From the NCBI RefSeq assembly GCF_017498545.1, contig NZ_CP071793.1, positions 3,224,001-3,288,000 of the forward strand: DNA of 64,000 nucleotides. Direction: 5' to 3'. Below, piece by piece: positions 9,085 to 17,774 of the stretch; the first letter of the stretch is position 1; the number at the start of each line of letters is the position of its first letter. Position numbers and translations under genes: made by a program. The DNA is from Sulfidibacter corallicola (GTDB lineage Bacteria > Acidobacteriota > Holophagae > Acanthopleuribacterales > Acanthopleuribacteraceae). The notes under the pieces were generated by a model. It ran no database searches. It was given only the letters and a program-made list of their open reading frames with translations, and was not told the origin of the DNA.

Positions 9085-11304
9085 TCAGGAATCTCCCAAC
9101 TTTTTCAGGTTCGCTTTTTCCGCGATGAAGGTTCGAATGCGTTTGTCGCGGAAATGGACACTCACTCGCTGGCTCGAGCCGCGACCCATGACCAACGAAA
9201 CGGTTCCCACGCCAAAACTGGCGTGTTCCACGATGTCACCGGATTGTAGCGAAACGGTGCCGGAAGAGTCCTGGCCACCGCCGCCGTTCACGACGTTGCT
9301 GAAATCGGCCTTGGCGCCCAGGGCACTGAGCTTGGCCTCCATCTTCCCGACCTGATCGTCCAACGAACCCCAGCGACCGCTGGTCCGCGGGCGCCCGGTC
9401 GATCTCGCCGGCTCCTGATCGGGATTGACGATGGGTTGTTTGAGAAAGCGCGACTTGATGTTGCGGTTGACCTTGCCATAGGTCTGGCGCGACCGGGCAT
9501 AGGAGAGGTACAGCCTGCGTTTGGCGCGGGTCACGGCCACGTAGAACAGCCGCCGCTCCTCTTCGAGGGAGTTGGGATTGTCGTCCAACGTGCGCTGGTT
9601 GGGAAAGACGCCGTCCTCCAACCCCATCACGAAGACGGTATCGAATTCCAGACCCTTGGCGGCGTGGACCGTCATCAGGTTGACCCGCGGCTGATCGGGA
9701 TCCACGTCGTCCTGATCGTTGACCAGCGCACTGAAATCCATGAACTGGGACAGGGTCTCGATGCCCTGCTTCTCCTGCTCTTCCATACTGGTCAGCAATT
9801 CCTCGAGGTTGTCGATGCGGCTTTCGATGCCGACGTCGTCGAGCCGTTCCAGGTAATCCTTGTAGTCCAGGGCCTTGACCAACTTACCGAGCCAGACGCT
9901 GGGTTTGTATTCCTTGGACCAGGCCACCAGGTTGCGGTAGAGCGCCTCGAAGGCCACGAGCCCCTTGTACCCGCGACCGCCGAAGGCCTTGTCCTCGATG
10001 GCGCGGGCCATCACCTCGCCAATGTCGAGGCCCGAATTGAAGTAGGTGTAGAGTTTGTCCTGGGATTTGGCGCCGATGCCCCGTGGCGGCACCCCGATGG
10101 CCCGTGCGAAACTGGTCCAATCGCGAGGGTTGACGACGATCCGCATGAACGACAGGATGTCCTTGATCTCCTTGCGATCGTAGAACTTCAGCCCACCGAT
10201 GAGCTGGAACGGGACGCGGTACTTGCGGCAATTTTCTTCCAACATGCGCGACAGCGCGTTGGAACGGAACAGCACGGCGAAGTCGCTGAACTCCAGATCG
10301 TGGCGACGGCGAAGTCCCATGATTTCCTGGATGATGTTCTCGGCCTCGATCCCGCCGGAATACTCGTCTCGAATGCGCACCGGCAAACCCGTTTCCTGAT
10401 CCGTCCACAGCTTTTTGGGTTTGCGCAACTTGTTCTGATTGATCACCGCGTTGGCGTAATCGAGGATCGGCTGGGTACTGCGGTAGTTCTGCTCCAGCTT
10501 GAACACGCGCGTGCCGGGATAATGGGTGTCGAAATGGAGAATGTTGGTGATGTCGGCGCCGCGCCAGCCGTAGATGCTCTGGTCTTCGTCGCCCACCACA
10601 CAGAGATTGCGGTGCTCGCCGAGCAACAGGTTGATCAGCTTGGACTGGATTTGGTTGGTGTCCTGATATTCGTCCACCATGATGAATTCGAAACGGCGCC
10701 GATAGCGCTCCTGAACCTCGCCGAAGTTTTCCAGGATCTGACAGGTCAGGTGCAGCAGATCGTCGAAATCCATCGCATTCTGGGCCAACAGCTCTTCCTG
10801 ATAGGCCCGATAGATATTGTGCTCGATTTCGTTGCTCAGCCGACCTTCCATGTCGCCCGTGTTCTTGATGTAACTGATCTTGCCGCGCATCTTCTGGGCG
10901 GGATAGTGTTTCTCTTCGAGGTCCATCGAGCGAATGACGCGCTTGAGACAGGTGGTCTGATCGGAGGTGTCGTAAATCACGAAGCTCGAATCGCGATCCA
11001 GATGGGCGATCTCGCGCCGCAGGAACAGCGCGCAAAAGGAGTGGAAGGTCGAAATCGTCAAATCGCGCGCATCGCGACCCACCACCCGTTCGACCCGCGA
11101 CTTCATTTCCTGGGCGGCCTTGTTCGTAAAGGTCATCGCGAGGATTTGATAGGGGCTCACCCCTTTTTGAATGAGGTGCATGATGCGGGAGGTGATGACC
11201 TTGGTCTTTCCGGATCCCGCACCTGCAACCACCAGCACCGGACCGTCGGTCGCCTCGACCGCGTCGCGTTGCTGGGGGTTGAGCTCATCGAGAAGCTGAT
11301 CCAT
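9085..11304 (-). CDS. pcrA: UvrD/PcrA-type superfamily 1 DNA helicase
   Basis: This 739-residue 3'-5' DNA helicase works in nucleotide excision and replication repair. It shows the Q-motif LNPQQRDAV, Walker A AGAGSGKT (27-34), motif Ia TFTNKAAQEM, motif II VDEYQDTN, motif III GDEDQSIYGWRGA, motif IV LEQNYRST, motif V VNLMTVHAAKGLEF and motif VI VAVTRAKRRLYLSYA. The C-terminal tail with a Tudor-like basic segment (VEHASFGVGTVSLVMGRG) matches PcrA/UvrD rather than Rep. The start overlaps the upstream dehydratase gene by 20 bases, so translation is likely coupled. An ACGGAGCG site lies ahead of the ATG. Confidence 0.95.
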   Translation of the reverse strand: MDQLLDELNPQQRDAVEATDGPVLVVAGAGSGKTKVITSRIMHLIQKGVSPYQILAMTFTNKAAQEMKSRVERVVGRDARDLTISTFHSFCALFLRREIAHLDRDSSFVIYDTSDQTTCLKRVIRSMDLEEKHYPAQKMRGKISYIKNTGDMEGRLSNEIEHNIYRAYQEELLAQNAMDFDDLLHLTCQILENFGEVQERYRRRFEFIMVDEYQDTNQIQSKLINLLLGEHRNLCVVGDEDQSIYGWRGADITNILHFDTHYPGTRVFKLEQNYRSTQPILDYANAVINQNKLRKPKKLWTDQETGLPVRIRDEYSGGIEAENIIQEIMGLRRRHDLEFSDFAVLFRSNALSRMLEENCRKYRVPFQLIGGLKFYDRKEIKDILSFMRIVVNPRDWTSFARAIGVPPRGIGAKSQDKLYTYFNSGLDIGEVMARAIEDKAFGGRGYKGLVAFEALYRNLVAWSKEYKPSVWLGKLVKALDYKDYLERLDDVGIESRIDNLEELLTSMEEQEKQGIETLSQFMDFSALVNDQDDVDPDQPRVNLMTVHAAKGLEFDTVFVMGLEDGVFPNQRTLDDNPNSLEEERRLFYVAVTRAKRRLYLSYARSRQTYGKVNRNIKSRFLKQPIVNPDQEPARSTGRPRTSGRWGSLDDQVGKMEAKLSALGAKADFSNVVNGGGGQDSSGTVSLQSGDIVEHASFGVGTVSLVMGRGSSQRVSVHFRDKRIRTFIAEKANLKKLGDS

Positions 11305-12265
11305 GTTTCGCTCCGTGGGAAGTGATCAAACGAGCGTAGTCTTCCAGCGCGATATTGCCCCCGGATAAAATGATCACCACCGTTTTATTCTTGAACTGAT
11401 CGCGGTGACCCATCAGGCAGGCCAGCCCCAGGGCGCCGGAGGGCTCGACGTACTGCTTGGTGAAGGTGGCCAATTCGCGCATGGCCTCGACGATCAGGAA
11501 TTCGGGCGCGGCCAAACCGCCGTCCACATGGCGTCGAATGATATCCCAATTGAGGTTGCCGAGACAAAGATTGCGGGCGCCGTCGGCGATGGTCTTGGCG
11601 TATTCGATACGCTGCAGTTCGCCACTGGCCAAACTGGCGCGGGCATCGGCGGCCAGCTCCGGCTCGCACGCGAAGATCTGGGCGTTCCTTCGCAACGCCT
11701 TGAGGGCCAGCGCGTTGCCCGCCAACAATCCACCACCGCCGGTGGGCACCAACAGGGCGTCGAAGGTGGGCAGCTCCTCCACGATTTCCAGTAGGACGGT
11801 GCCCTGGCCCGCAATGATGTGCGGGTGATCGAAGGGCGGCACGACGAGGGCGCCGGTTTCCGCGGCAAACGCCTCACAGGCCGCCTGACGGTCATCGCCG
11901 GACAGGCCCGCGAAGCGAACTTCGCCGCCGTAACCGCGCACGGCGGCCACCTTGGCCTGGCTCGCGTCTTCCGGCATGAACACGACGGCCTTGCGCTCGA
12001 ATTGCGATGCGGCCCAGGCCAACGCCTGGCCGTGGTTGCCGGAACTGTAGGTGGTCACGACCGGGTTTCCGGTCTCCTCGCGGGAAAGAAAATGACATAC
12101 CCCGCGTGCCTTGAACGCGCCTACCTTCTGCAGTGATTCGGCCTTGAAATACAGGTCGCAACCGAGCAATCGGTTCAACTGTCGCGAGCGGAGCAGGGGC
12201 GTCTTGTGGACCAGGTGTTTGATACGAATGCGAGCCGCGAGAATATCCTCTAGGATAAGGTTCAA
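11285..12265 (-). CDS. PLP-dependent threonine/serine dehydratase-like enzyme
   Basis: This 326-residue fold type II PLP enzyme is of the threonine dehydratase/serine racemase group. The Schiff-base lysine lies in KVGAFKARG, the substrate loop is SSGNHGQA, the phosphate-binding glycine loop is PTGGGGLLAG, and the end has ILSGGN. There is no C-terminal ACT regulatory domain, so it resembles the catabolic (TdcB-like) or racemase type rather than biosynthetic IlvA. The likely reaction is deamination of L-threonine or L-serine to a 2-oxoacid and ammonia; racemase activity is possible. Its 3' end overlaps the pcrA start by 20 bases, an unusual pairing of metabolism and DNA repair. Confidence 0.87.
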   Translation of the reverse strand: MNLILEDILAARIRIKHLVHKTPLLRSRQLNRLLGCDLYFKAESLQKVGAFKARGVCHFLSREETGNPVVTTYSSGNHGQALAWAASQFERKAVVFMPEDASQAKVAAVRGYGGEVRFAGLSGDDRQAACEAFAAETGALVVPPFDHPHIIAGQGTVLLEIVEELPTFDALLVPTGGGGLLAGNALALKALRRNAQIFACEPELAADARASLASGELQRIEYAKTIADGARNLCLGNLNWDIIRRHVDGGLAAPEFLIVEAMRELATFTKQYVEPSGALGLACLMGHRDQFKNKTVVIILSGGNIALEDYARLITSHGAKHGSASR

Positions 12266-12416
12266 GCGCGTCCTCCGATGGAAAAGGATACCCGCCCGAC
12301 GGGAATGGGTCTCATCATATCACAGGCCCTCCCGTCAGCCGGGGGACGAGCCGAGACCTTAAAAACGTGGTCGATGGCGCGCTCGAAAGTCGGTATTCGT
12401 CGGGGTCGGTTCGGCT

Positions 12417-12827
12417 CTAGACAGCGTCGGACTCGCGCTCGAGATTTTCGAAATCGGCGGTGTTCGCCAGGTTCAGGCGCTGCACCGCTTCCAAGACAAT
12501 GTCGGTTTTGAACGGTTTGCGCAGGATGCCCTGCACCCCGGGCCAGTTCAGCATGTTGTATTTGTTGGTGTCCGTGACACGGGTGACCAGAATGATGGGA
12601 ATGTGATTGGTTTCGGGACGGCGCGCCAGATATTCGCAGATCTTACGGCCCTTGCCTCCGGATATTTCCGGCTCGAGGAAGAGTATGTCCGGCATGATCT
12701 GGTTGATCTGACCGCTGATGTCGCGGGCGTGCTTGACATAGAAGACGGTGAAGCCCTCTTTGCCCAGGATCCTCTCCACCATGAAGTGAGTGATGTTTGC
12801 GGAATCCGCAACCAGTATCTTTCGCAA
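12417..12827 (-). CDS. Atypical receiver-domain protein, phosphoacceptor Asp replaced by Glu
   Basis: This 136-residue single receiver domain opens with MRKILVADSAN, where only one residue of the usual acidic pair remains (A7, D8). The phosphoacceptor position reads ILFLEPEISG: E52 stands where Asp is expected. The conserved T (ILVTR) and K (LRKPF) are kept. Such Asp-to-Glu receivers can behave as permanently active forms, so phosphorylation control is unlikely. A short acidic tail follows. Next downstream on the same strand is the dehydratase-pcrA pair, 150 bases away; upstream is a gap of over 600 bases and then a GTPase-PAS-HATPase gene. TATAGT on the minus strand (12897-12892) may be its -10 box. 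Confidence 0.85.
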   Translation of the reverse strand: MRKILVADSANITHFMVERILGKEGFTVFYVKHARDISGQINQIMPDILFLEPEISGGKGRKICEYLARRPETNHIPIILVTRVTDTNKYNMLNWPGVQGILRKPFKTDIVLEAVQRLNLANTADFENLERESDAV

Positions 12828-12895
12828 TCGATGCCCCCCTGTGCATTAGCACCCATTTCCCTACATGTTGTGCCATCCCGGCAAACACATACTAT

Positions 12896-13240
12896 ATGTC
12901 GAGATGGAAGGACACTAAAAACGCGGTTTCAGTAAAGTGTAAAATGATGACGCCCGATTTCAAAGCATTAATATGCGAAAAAGTGAAAAAAGAAACGGAA
13001 CCAGGGTTGACATGTAGGATAGAGGCCGTCCCAGAAGGAGACACAACGCGTCAAGATGACCTCGATCGGCACATAATTTCGAACCTTTTGGCATTATCAA
13101 AAGGCCGTCCACCGATCGATTGTTTCCACATTCGGTACATCGAACACGTGGTCGGACCCGTGCCTGGGCGGACCCATCCCGGCTATTCGGTAGGTGGGGA
13201 TGGTCGCTTTTCGCGGTTCACCGAACGCCGGGGATGGTGA
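12896..13240 (+). CDS. Possible small protein of unknown function in AT-rich patch
   Basis: A 114-codon frame on the plus strand has protein-like, Lys/Glu/Asp-rich composition in its first 75 residues (KALICEKVKKETEPG and EAVPEGDTTRQDDLD), unlike the Arg/Pro-rich frames of other gaps. The last third runs into a dispersed repeat and is probably not native coding sequence. There is no ribosome site ahead of the ATG at 12896 or the later ATG codons near 12941-12946. It could be the remnant of a transferred gene cut by the repeat, or simply AT-rich non-coding DNA. I recognise no family. Confidence 0.2.
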   Translation: MSRWKDTKNAVSVKCKMMTPDFKALICEKVKKETEPGLTCRIEAVPEGDTTRQDDLDRHIISNLLALSKGRPPIDCFHIRYIEHVVGPVPGRTHPGYSVGGDGRFSRFTERRGW

Positions 13241-13400
13241 CCATCCGAGCATTTGGTCGATCGCGGACCATGCCCATCTCCTGCCACGTCCCAGTTACGA
13301 CTGGGCTCCCATCCGGCATCCGTTCCCAACCCGTATCGGGATTGACCACGCACGCGGACCATCCATCGACGGGTTCGATCCAAACGTAGGCATACGCCCG
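13190..13400. repeat. Decayed dispersed repeat (ATGGTGACCATCC / GGTCGAT family)
   Basis: GGATGGTGACCATCCGAGCA followed by TTTGGTCGATCGCGG matches, in reverse complement, the stretch at 52457-52495 (ATCGACCAAATGCTTGGATG then GTCACC). Further on, GCGGACCATCCATCGACGGG resembles units near 52.97 kb. The copy is imperfect and non-coding. Confidence 0.6.
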
Positions 13401-13470
13401 CGGCATCCGCAAAGCGCGGTCGATTCATTCGATGTTCACCGCCGGAATTCCCGGTGCCGCGCACTGCGCC

Positions 13471-15378
13471 TCAGTTCGCCTTGAAACGCAGGGTGGCCTT
13501 GGTACCCTTGCCCGGTGCCGAATCGATACGCAGGGTACCGCCGTTGTTCTTGATGATCTCGCGCGTGGCGTTGAGGCGAATGCCAGGCAACGACTTGCGG
13601 TCGTCGAACACCGGATCCAGGATGCGGTCCAGTTCCTCGGGCGCCATGCCGTTGCCGTTGTCGATGATCTGCACCAGCACTTCCCCATTGGCGAAGTGGG
13701 TACCGATCGTCAGCTTGCCGCTGGGCCGGTCCTCGAGCGATTCGATCGAGTTGAGCATCAGGTTCAGCAAGCCCTGTGTGATCTGCTGGCGATCGAGGAG
13801 CAGATTGGGCATGGAGGGGAACAGTTGCGCCATCCAGGCCACGTGGCGCTGGGCCATGCGCGCTTCCAAAAGGCTTTTGGCGGTCTCGATCAACTGATTG
13901 ATGTTGGTGGGTTCCGTCATGTTGGTGAGCGGCTGGGCCAGGCGTCCGTACTCGTCCAGCACCGGCGATACCTCGTCCGGCATCTCCGGCACGTTCTGGC
14001 GAATGGTCTTGAGGACATCCGGCAGCAGGTTGACCACACCCTCGTAACGCTGCAAGGCGTACAGCAACGCGTTCATCTTGGTCATGAACGACAGGTCGCG
14101 CACGATCGCCGTAAAGGCCACGATCGTGTTGTTCTGGTTCTTGATGGGCGAGAAGGTGATGTTGACCGGAATGACCTCGTTGTTCTGGGCCTTCAGCTTG
14201 GTCTCGAAACCCCGAACGACCTTGCCGCTGACCACGAAGGTGAGCACGCGGTTCAGGTCCGCCATCGACTCGTTGGGGAACAGAATGTTGATGTTCTGGT
14301 TCAGCACCGCTTCGCGCTGATAGCCGAACAGTTCCTCGGCCGCCTGGTTCCAGTTCTGGATCAGCCAAAGCTCGTTGAACGTGATGATCGCCTCACCGGC
14401 GAAATTGACGAGGCTTTCCAGAAAACGCCGAATCTTGAGGTTGTCCGAATTGGACTTTTCCAATTTTTTATAGAGCTGGTTCAGTTCCTCGTTTTTCTTG
14501 GCCAGCGCTTCCTTGCTCTTCTTCAGGTCGCCGTAGAGCCGCGCCGTGTCCATGTTGGACGTCAGGGCCTTCTTGAGGAGCTGTTCCTTGCCTTCTTCGT
14601 CGTCCTGATCGATGTTGTGCGTGTACTTCAGGACCGTCCGGCCCGTCTTCTCCGCGCCCGTGCTGGCACTGTTGTCCACGTCGGGAATCTGCGGCTTGCT
14701 GCGCTTGCCGACCACCTGCTTGGCATTGGAGAGCAACGAGGTCTCCAACTTTTCGATCACACTGTCGATATTCTTGATGCCCTTGGAGAGCTGGTACTTT
14801 TCAAAAATGTAGCGAACGGTGAGCTTCACCGTTTCGGAGAATGTCTCCAAAACCCCTTCGCCGCTGATGGCCACGGCTTCGAAGGACGGCACGTTGCGGA
14901 AATTGAGCTTCTGGTTCAGTTGGTCGACCGGAGCCGCGTTGGGCAAATCCCGCTTGTTGTACTGCAGGACCAGCGGCACTTCCTTGATGTTCAGCCGGTT
15001 GGCCTGCAGGTTGTGGTGCAGGTTGTTGATGCTCTGCACGTTCTCCTGCAACTTGGCAGGATCGGAATCGGCCACGAAGACCACGCCGTCCACGCCGCTC
15101 AAGACGATGCGCCGGGTCGAGTCGTAATGAACCTGACCGGGGACCGTGTAGATCTGGAGCTTGATGGAATTCCCGTAAACGTAACCCAGGTCCATCGGTA
15201 GCAGATCGAAAAACAACGTGCGATCTTCCATCGTGTTCACGCTGAAGAGATCGGTCCGCTGATTGGGAGTCATCATCTCGTGTAATTTTTGAAGGTTGGT
15301 GGTCTTCCCGGAGAGGCCGGGCCCATAAAACACAATTTTGACAAGTATTTCGTTGTCTTTAGTATTGAACTGAACCAT
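13471..15378 (-). CDS. MglA-type GTPase fused to PAS and HATPase (histidine-kinase-like) domains
   Basis: This is a 635-residue single chain. Residues 1-200 are an MglA-family small GTPase: G1 GPGLSGKTT (19-27), the MglA-typical TVPGQVHYDSTRR (78-90) in place of DTAGQ, and G4 NKRD (141-144). A linker with a long predicted coiled coil (about 265-320) leads to a PAS domain (about 318-430) and a GHKL ATPase domain (about 525-635) with N-box NLMLNSIESL and DNGNGM. The dimerisation segment (about 435-490) contains no histidine, and the G2 box reads LPGIRLN instead of GTGLGL, so autophosphorylation is doubtful. MglA GTPases set cell polarity and motility; here the GTP state may be tied directly to a sensory module. 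It is probably cytoplasmic. Confidence 0.9.
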   Translation of the reverse strand: MVQFNTKDNEILVKIVFYGPGLSGKTTNLQKLHEMMTPNQRTDLFSVNTMEDRTLFFDLLPMDLGYVYGNSIKLQIYTVPGQVHYDSTRRIVLSGVDGVVFVADSDPAKLQENVQSINNLHHNLQANRLNIKEVPLVLQYNKRDLPNAAPVDQLNQKLNFRNVPSFEAVAISGEGVLETFSETVKLTVRYIFEKYQLSKGIKNIDSVIEKLETSLLSNAKQVVGKRSKPQIPDVDNSASTGAEKTGRTVLKYTHNIDQDDEEGKEQLLKKALTSNMDTARLYGDLKKSKEALAKKNEELNQLYKKLEKSNSDNLKIRRFLESLVNFAGEAIITFNELWLIQNWNQAAEELFGYQREAVLNQNINILFPNESMADLNRVLTFVVSGKVVRGFETKLKAQNNEVIPVNITFSPIKNQNNTIVAFTAIVRDLSFMTKMNALLYALQRYEGVVNLLPDVLKTIRQNVPEMPDEVSPVLDEYGRLAQPLTNMTEPTNINQLIETAKSLLEARMAQRHVAWMAQLFPSMPNLLLDRQQITQGLLNLMLNSIESLEDRPSGKLTIGTHFANGEVLVQIIDNGNGMAPEELDRILDPVFDDRKSLPGIRLNATREIIKNNGGTLRIDSAPGKGTKATLRFKAN

Positions 15379-16124
15379 GAAGGAACCTTAAAGCTGGAAA
15401 AGTTTCTTAACGTGTCGAATCTGTAGCCAATATTCTTAAGGCGTTATCGTGCCAATTCGCGAAAGAAATTGGTGAGAAAAAAAGAATGGCCCTAATCCCC
15501 ACACGGCGAAACCCACACAACGAGATTCCGGGTGGGTGGATTCGCAAGATTTGGAAGAGGAACAGTTTGGTCTGAACGTGAGCGCCAGATGAAGGATCGA
15601 TGTACCTGGTAGCGGCAACCATCCAATTTGCCAGTCTTTTGCATTTGAGTCAAGTAGATATCAGCTCCGTCGAGACACTCGTGAGCGGCGGTGCGAAACC
15701 GACGAAAACGCGACATTTGGTCAAGGCATCGTCGCAACCGGTCCCAAACGCGAGCAAACCGACCGACACGCCTGACCGCATCGGCCGCCGCCTCCACAAG
15801 TAAACCAATCACGGGCCGTGAGAGCAAGCGGGTTCTGGTCACAAAGCGCTCACGCGTTGGTCGAAATGCGCTCATGACACCCAGATCTTTTTCCTCTATA
15901 ATGGCACGCCAATTTAACCCGCCGCGCCCGAACGAAGAATCGGGGCGAGCGACGGGCCGCGCCAGAAGAGCCGAGGCATCTGAAATCAATGGGGATATTG
16001 CCTTCGAAAACTTTCGCGCGAACCGTGGTTCGAACGTGATTTTCCGGGCTTGGCGGCCGGATCGCGACGACAACGAGGGGGAGTCGGCGCGATCGATCTT
16101 CCCGAACATAAAAGAAGGTGATCC
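15379..16124. other. Divergent intergenic region with strong promoter and long leader
   Basis: The region separates the GTPase-PAS gene (minus) from the DAHP synthase gene (plus). It holds a near-consensus promoter for the latter (15874-15902) and a leader of about 215 bases. Frames inside it have non-coding composition. No gene is supported. Confidence 0.5.
15874..15902 (+). promoter_or_regulatory. Sigma-70-type promoter for DAHP synthase gene
   Basis: ATGACA (15874-15879, five of six matches to the -35 box), a 17-base spacer and a perfect TATAAT (15897-15902). Transcription would start near 15909 and give a leader of about 215 bases before the ATG at 16125. Confidence 0.7.
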
Positions 16125-17477
16125 ATGCAAAAGGATTGGCATCTGGATTCGTGGCGCGACTTTGCCGCCGCACAACAACCCGAGTACCCGGATCCGAAAG
16201 AAGTCGAGGCCGTACTCGCGGAGCTTCGCCAGCAACCCCCACTGGTGTTTGCCGGCGAATGTCGCAAATTGAAGGCGAAACTGGCTCGCGTCGCTGCCGG
16301 CGAGGCGTTCCTGCTGCAAGGCGGCGATTGCGCCGAGCAGTTCAGTCAAAACCACGCCAAGATCATTCGTGAAAAACTTCGCATTCTGCTGCAGATGGCC
16401 GTGGTTCTGACCTACGGCTCCCTGAAACCGGTCGTCAAGGTCGGCCGCATCGCCGGCCAATACGCCAAGCCGCGGTCCAGCCCGACGGAGCGGATCGGCG
16501 GCGTGGAAATGGCTTCCTACAAGGGTGATTCGGTGAATTCCTTCGAACCCACGCCGCAGGAACGCATGCCGGATCCCAACCGCCTGTTGCGGGCCTACCA
16601 CCAATCGGCCTCGACCCTGAACCTGCTGCGGGCCTTCACCCACGGCGGTTATGCCGACCTGAACATGGTCAACGCCTGGAACCTGCAATTCGTCAAGAAC
16701 AGCCCGCTGGGTCTCGATTACGAGGATCTCGCCACCGAAATCCACCGCACCCTGAAGTTCATCGAAGCCTGCGGCATCGATTCGCGCCGCTTTCCGCAAC
16801 TCAACCAGGTGGATCTGTACACCTCTCACGAGGGCCTGCTGCTTGGGTACGAGTCCGCCCTGACCCGTTGCGACTCGCTCACCGGCGATTGGTACAACGT
16901 CGGCGCCCACATGGTGTGGATCGGCGATAGGACCCGTCAGTTGGACGGCGCGCACGTGGAATACTTCCGCGGCATCAACAATCCCATCGGCCTCAAGGTG
17001 GGTCCCACCACCGATGGACCCACGCTGGTGGAGCTGATCAAGGTCCTCAATCCGGAAAACGAGGCGGGACGCCTGGTCCTGATCACTCGCTTCGGCGCCG
17101 CCAAGATCGAGGAGCTGCTTCCGCCCCTGATTCGCGTGGTCAAAGACAACGGCTTCCAAGTGGTCTGGTGCTGCGATCCGATGCACGGCAACACCTACAA
17201 GGCCGACACGGGCCACAAGACGCGCCACTTCTCGGACATCCTCCAGGAATTGACGCTGTTCTTCGCTATCCATCGCCAGGAAGGGACCGTTCCCGGTGGC
17301 GTGCACTTCGAGCTGACCGGCGCCAACGTGACCGAATGCCTCGGTGGTGCGGCGGACCTCAAGGAAGAGCATCTCGCCGAGAGCTACGAAACGGCGTGCG
17401 ATCCCCGTCTCAACGCGGCCCAAAGCCTCGAGATGGCGTTCAAGATCGCCCACATGCTCCGTCAGGACGAATCCTGA
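16125..17477 (+). CDS. Class II 3-deoxy-7-phosphoheptulonate (DAHP) synthase
   Basis: This enzyme condenses phosphoenolpyruvate with erythrose 4-phosphate, the first step of the shikimate pathway to aromatic amino acids. The 450-residue length and the motifs LLQGGDCAEQF, KPVVKVGRIAGQYAKPRSSP, SHEGLLLGYE, NPIGLKVGPT, WCCDPMHGNT and the terminal GGVHFELTGANVTECLGG are those of the plant-like class II family, not the AroFGH class I type. The N-terminus WHLDSWRDFAAAQQPEYPD is also typical. Start at 16125 with AAGGTG upstream. A strong promoter lies 220 bases upstream and a hairpin terminator directly after, so the gene is a single transcription unit. Confidence 0.96.
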   Translation: MQKDWHLDSWRDFAAAQQPEYPDPKEVEAVLAELRQQPPLVFAGECRKLKAKLARVAAGEAFLLQGGDCAEQFSQNHAKIIREKLRILLQMAVVLTYGSLKPVVKVGRIAGQYAKPRSSPTERIGGVEMASYKGDSVNSFEPTPQERMPDPNRLLRAYHQSASTLNLLRAFTHGGYADLNMVNAWNLQFVKNSPLGLDYEDLATEIHRTLKFIEACGIDSRRFPQLNQVDLYTSHEGLLLGYESALTRCDSLTGDWYNVGAHMVWIGDRTRQLDGAHVEYFRGINNPIGLKVGPTTDGPTLVELIKVLNPENEAGRLVLITRFGAAKIEELLPPLIRVVKDNGFQVVWCCDPMHGNTYKADTGHKTRHFSDILQELTLFFAIHRQEGTVPGGVHFELTGANVTECLGGAADLKEEHLAESYETACDPRLNAAQSLEMAFKIAHMLRQDES

Positions 17478-17527
17478 CAGGACGACCTCGCCCCAAACAT
17501 CCCCAAAAACGGATGTCCGGCGAGCGT

Positions 17528-17560
17528 AAATGCCCGGCCACCGCGCCGGGCATTTTCGTT
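17528..17560 (+). terminator. Rho-independent terminator after DAHP synthase gene
   Basis: An 11-bp perfect stem AAATGCCCGGC (17528-17538) / GCCGGGCATTT (17545-17555) with a six-base loop, followed by TCGTTT. It lies 50 bases after the stop codon. Confidence 0.88.
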
Positions 17561-17727
17561 TCTCGGCGGGTGCGTCGCGATCGTCATCGCGTAGCCCGCA
17601 CCAGCCTAGGGTAAAGAAAAAGAGAGAAGAAAAAAGAACCTTACCGAACCGTGATCGGGCGCCTGATGGCCGCCACACGAGCACCGAATCGCGCCGAGAG
17701 TTGTGCCTTACTCCCGCCCTACATGGG

Positions 17728-17736
17728 TGCTAGAAT
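17728..17736 (+). promoter_or_regulatory. Extended -10 promoter candidate for pta
   Basis: TGCTAGAAT: an extended -10 (TGC) with TAGAAT (five of six matches). No good -35 is seen. The leader would be about 35 bases. The form closely resembles the hslV candidate TGCTATAGT. Confidence 0.4.
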
Positions 17737-17774
17737 ACCGCCGTACCCAATCCATCATCCAGGGAGTGACGACC

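Larger units (their letters stand above)
12828..13470. other. Gap with AT-rich patch and decayed dispersed repeat
   Basis: The gap lies between two minus-strand genes. Its left part (12890-13115) is clearly AT-richer than the surroundings and may hold a small gene (listed separately). Its right part (about 13190-13400) carries a decayed copy of a repeat family also seen near 27.7 and 52.5 kb. Confidence 0.5.

Noticed and set aside
15600..15803. A 67-codon plus-strand frame in the GTPase-DAHP synthase gap
   Set aside because: It has no ribosome site and lies upstream of the strong promoter in non-coding-type sequence. There is no support beyond an open frame.
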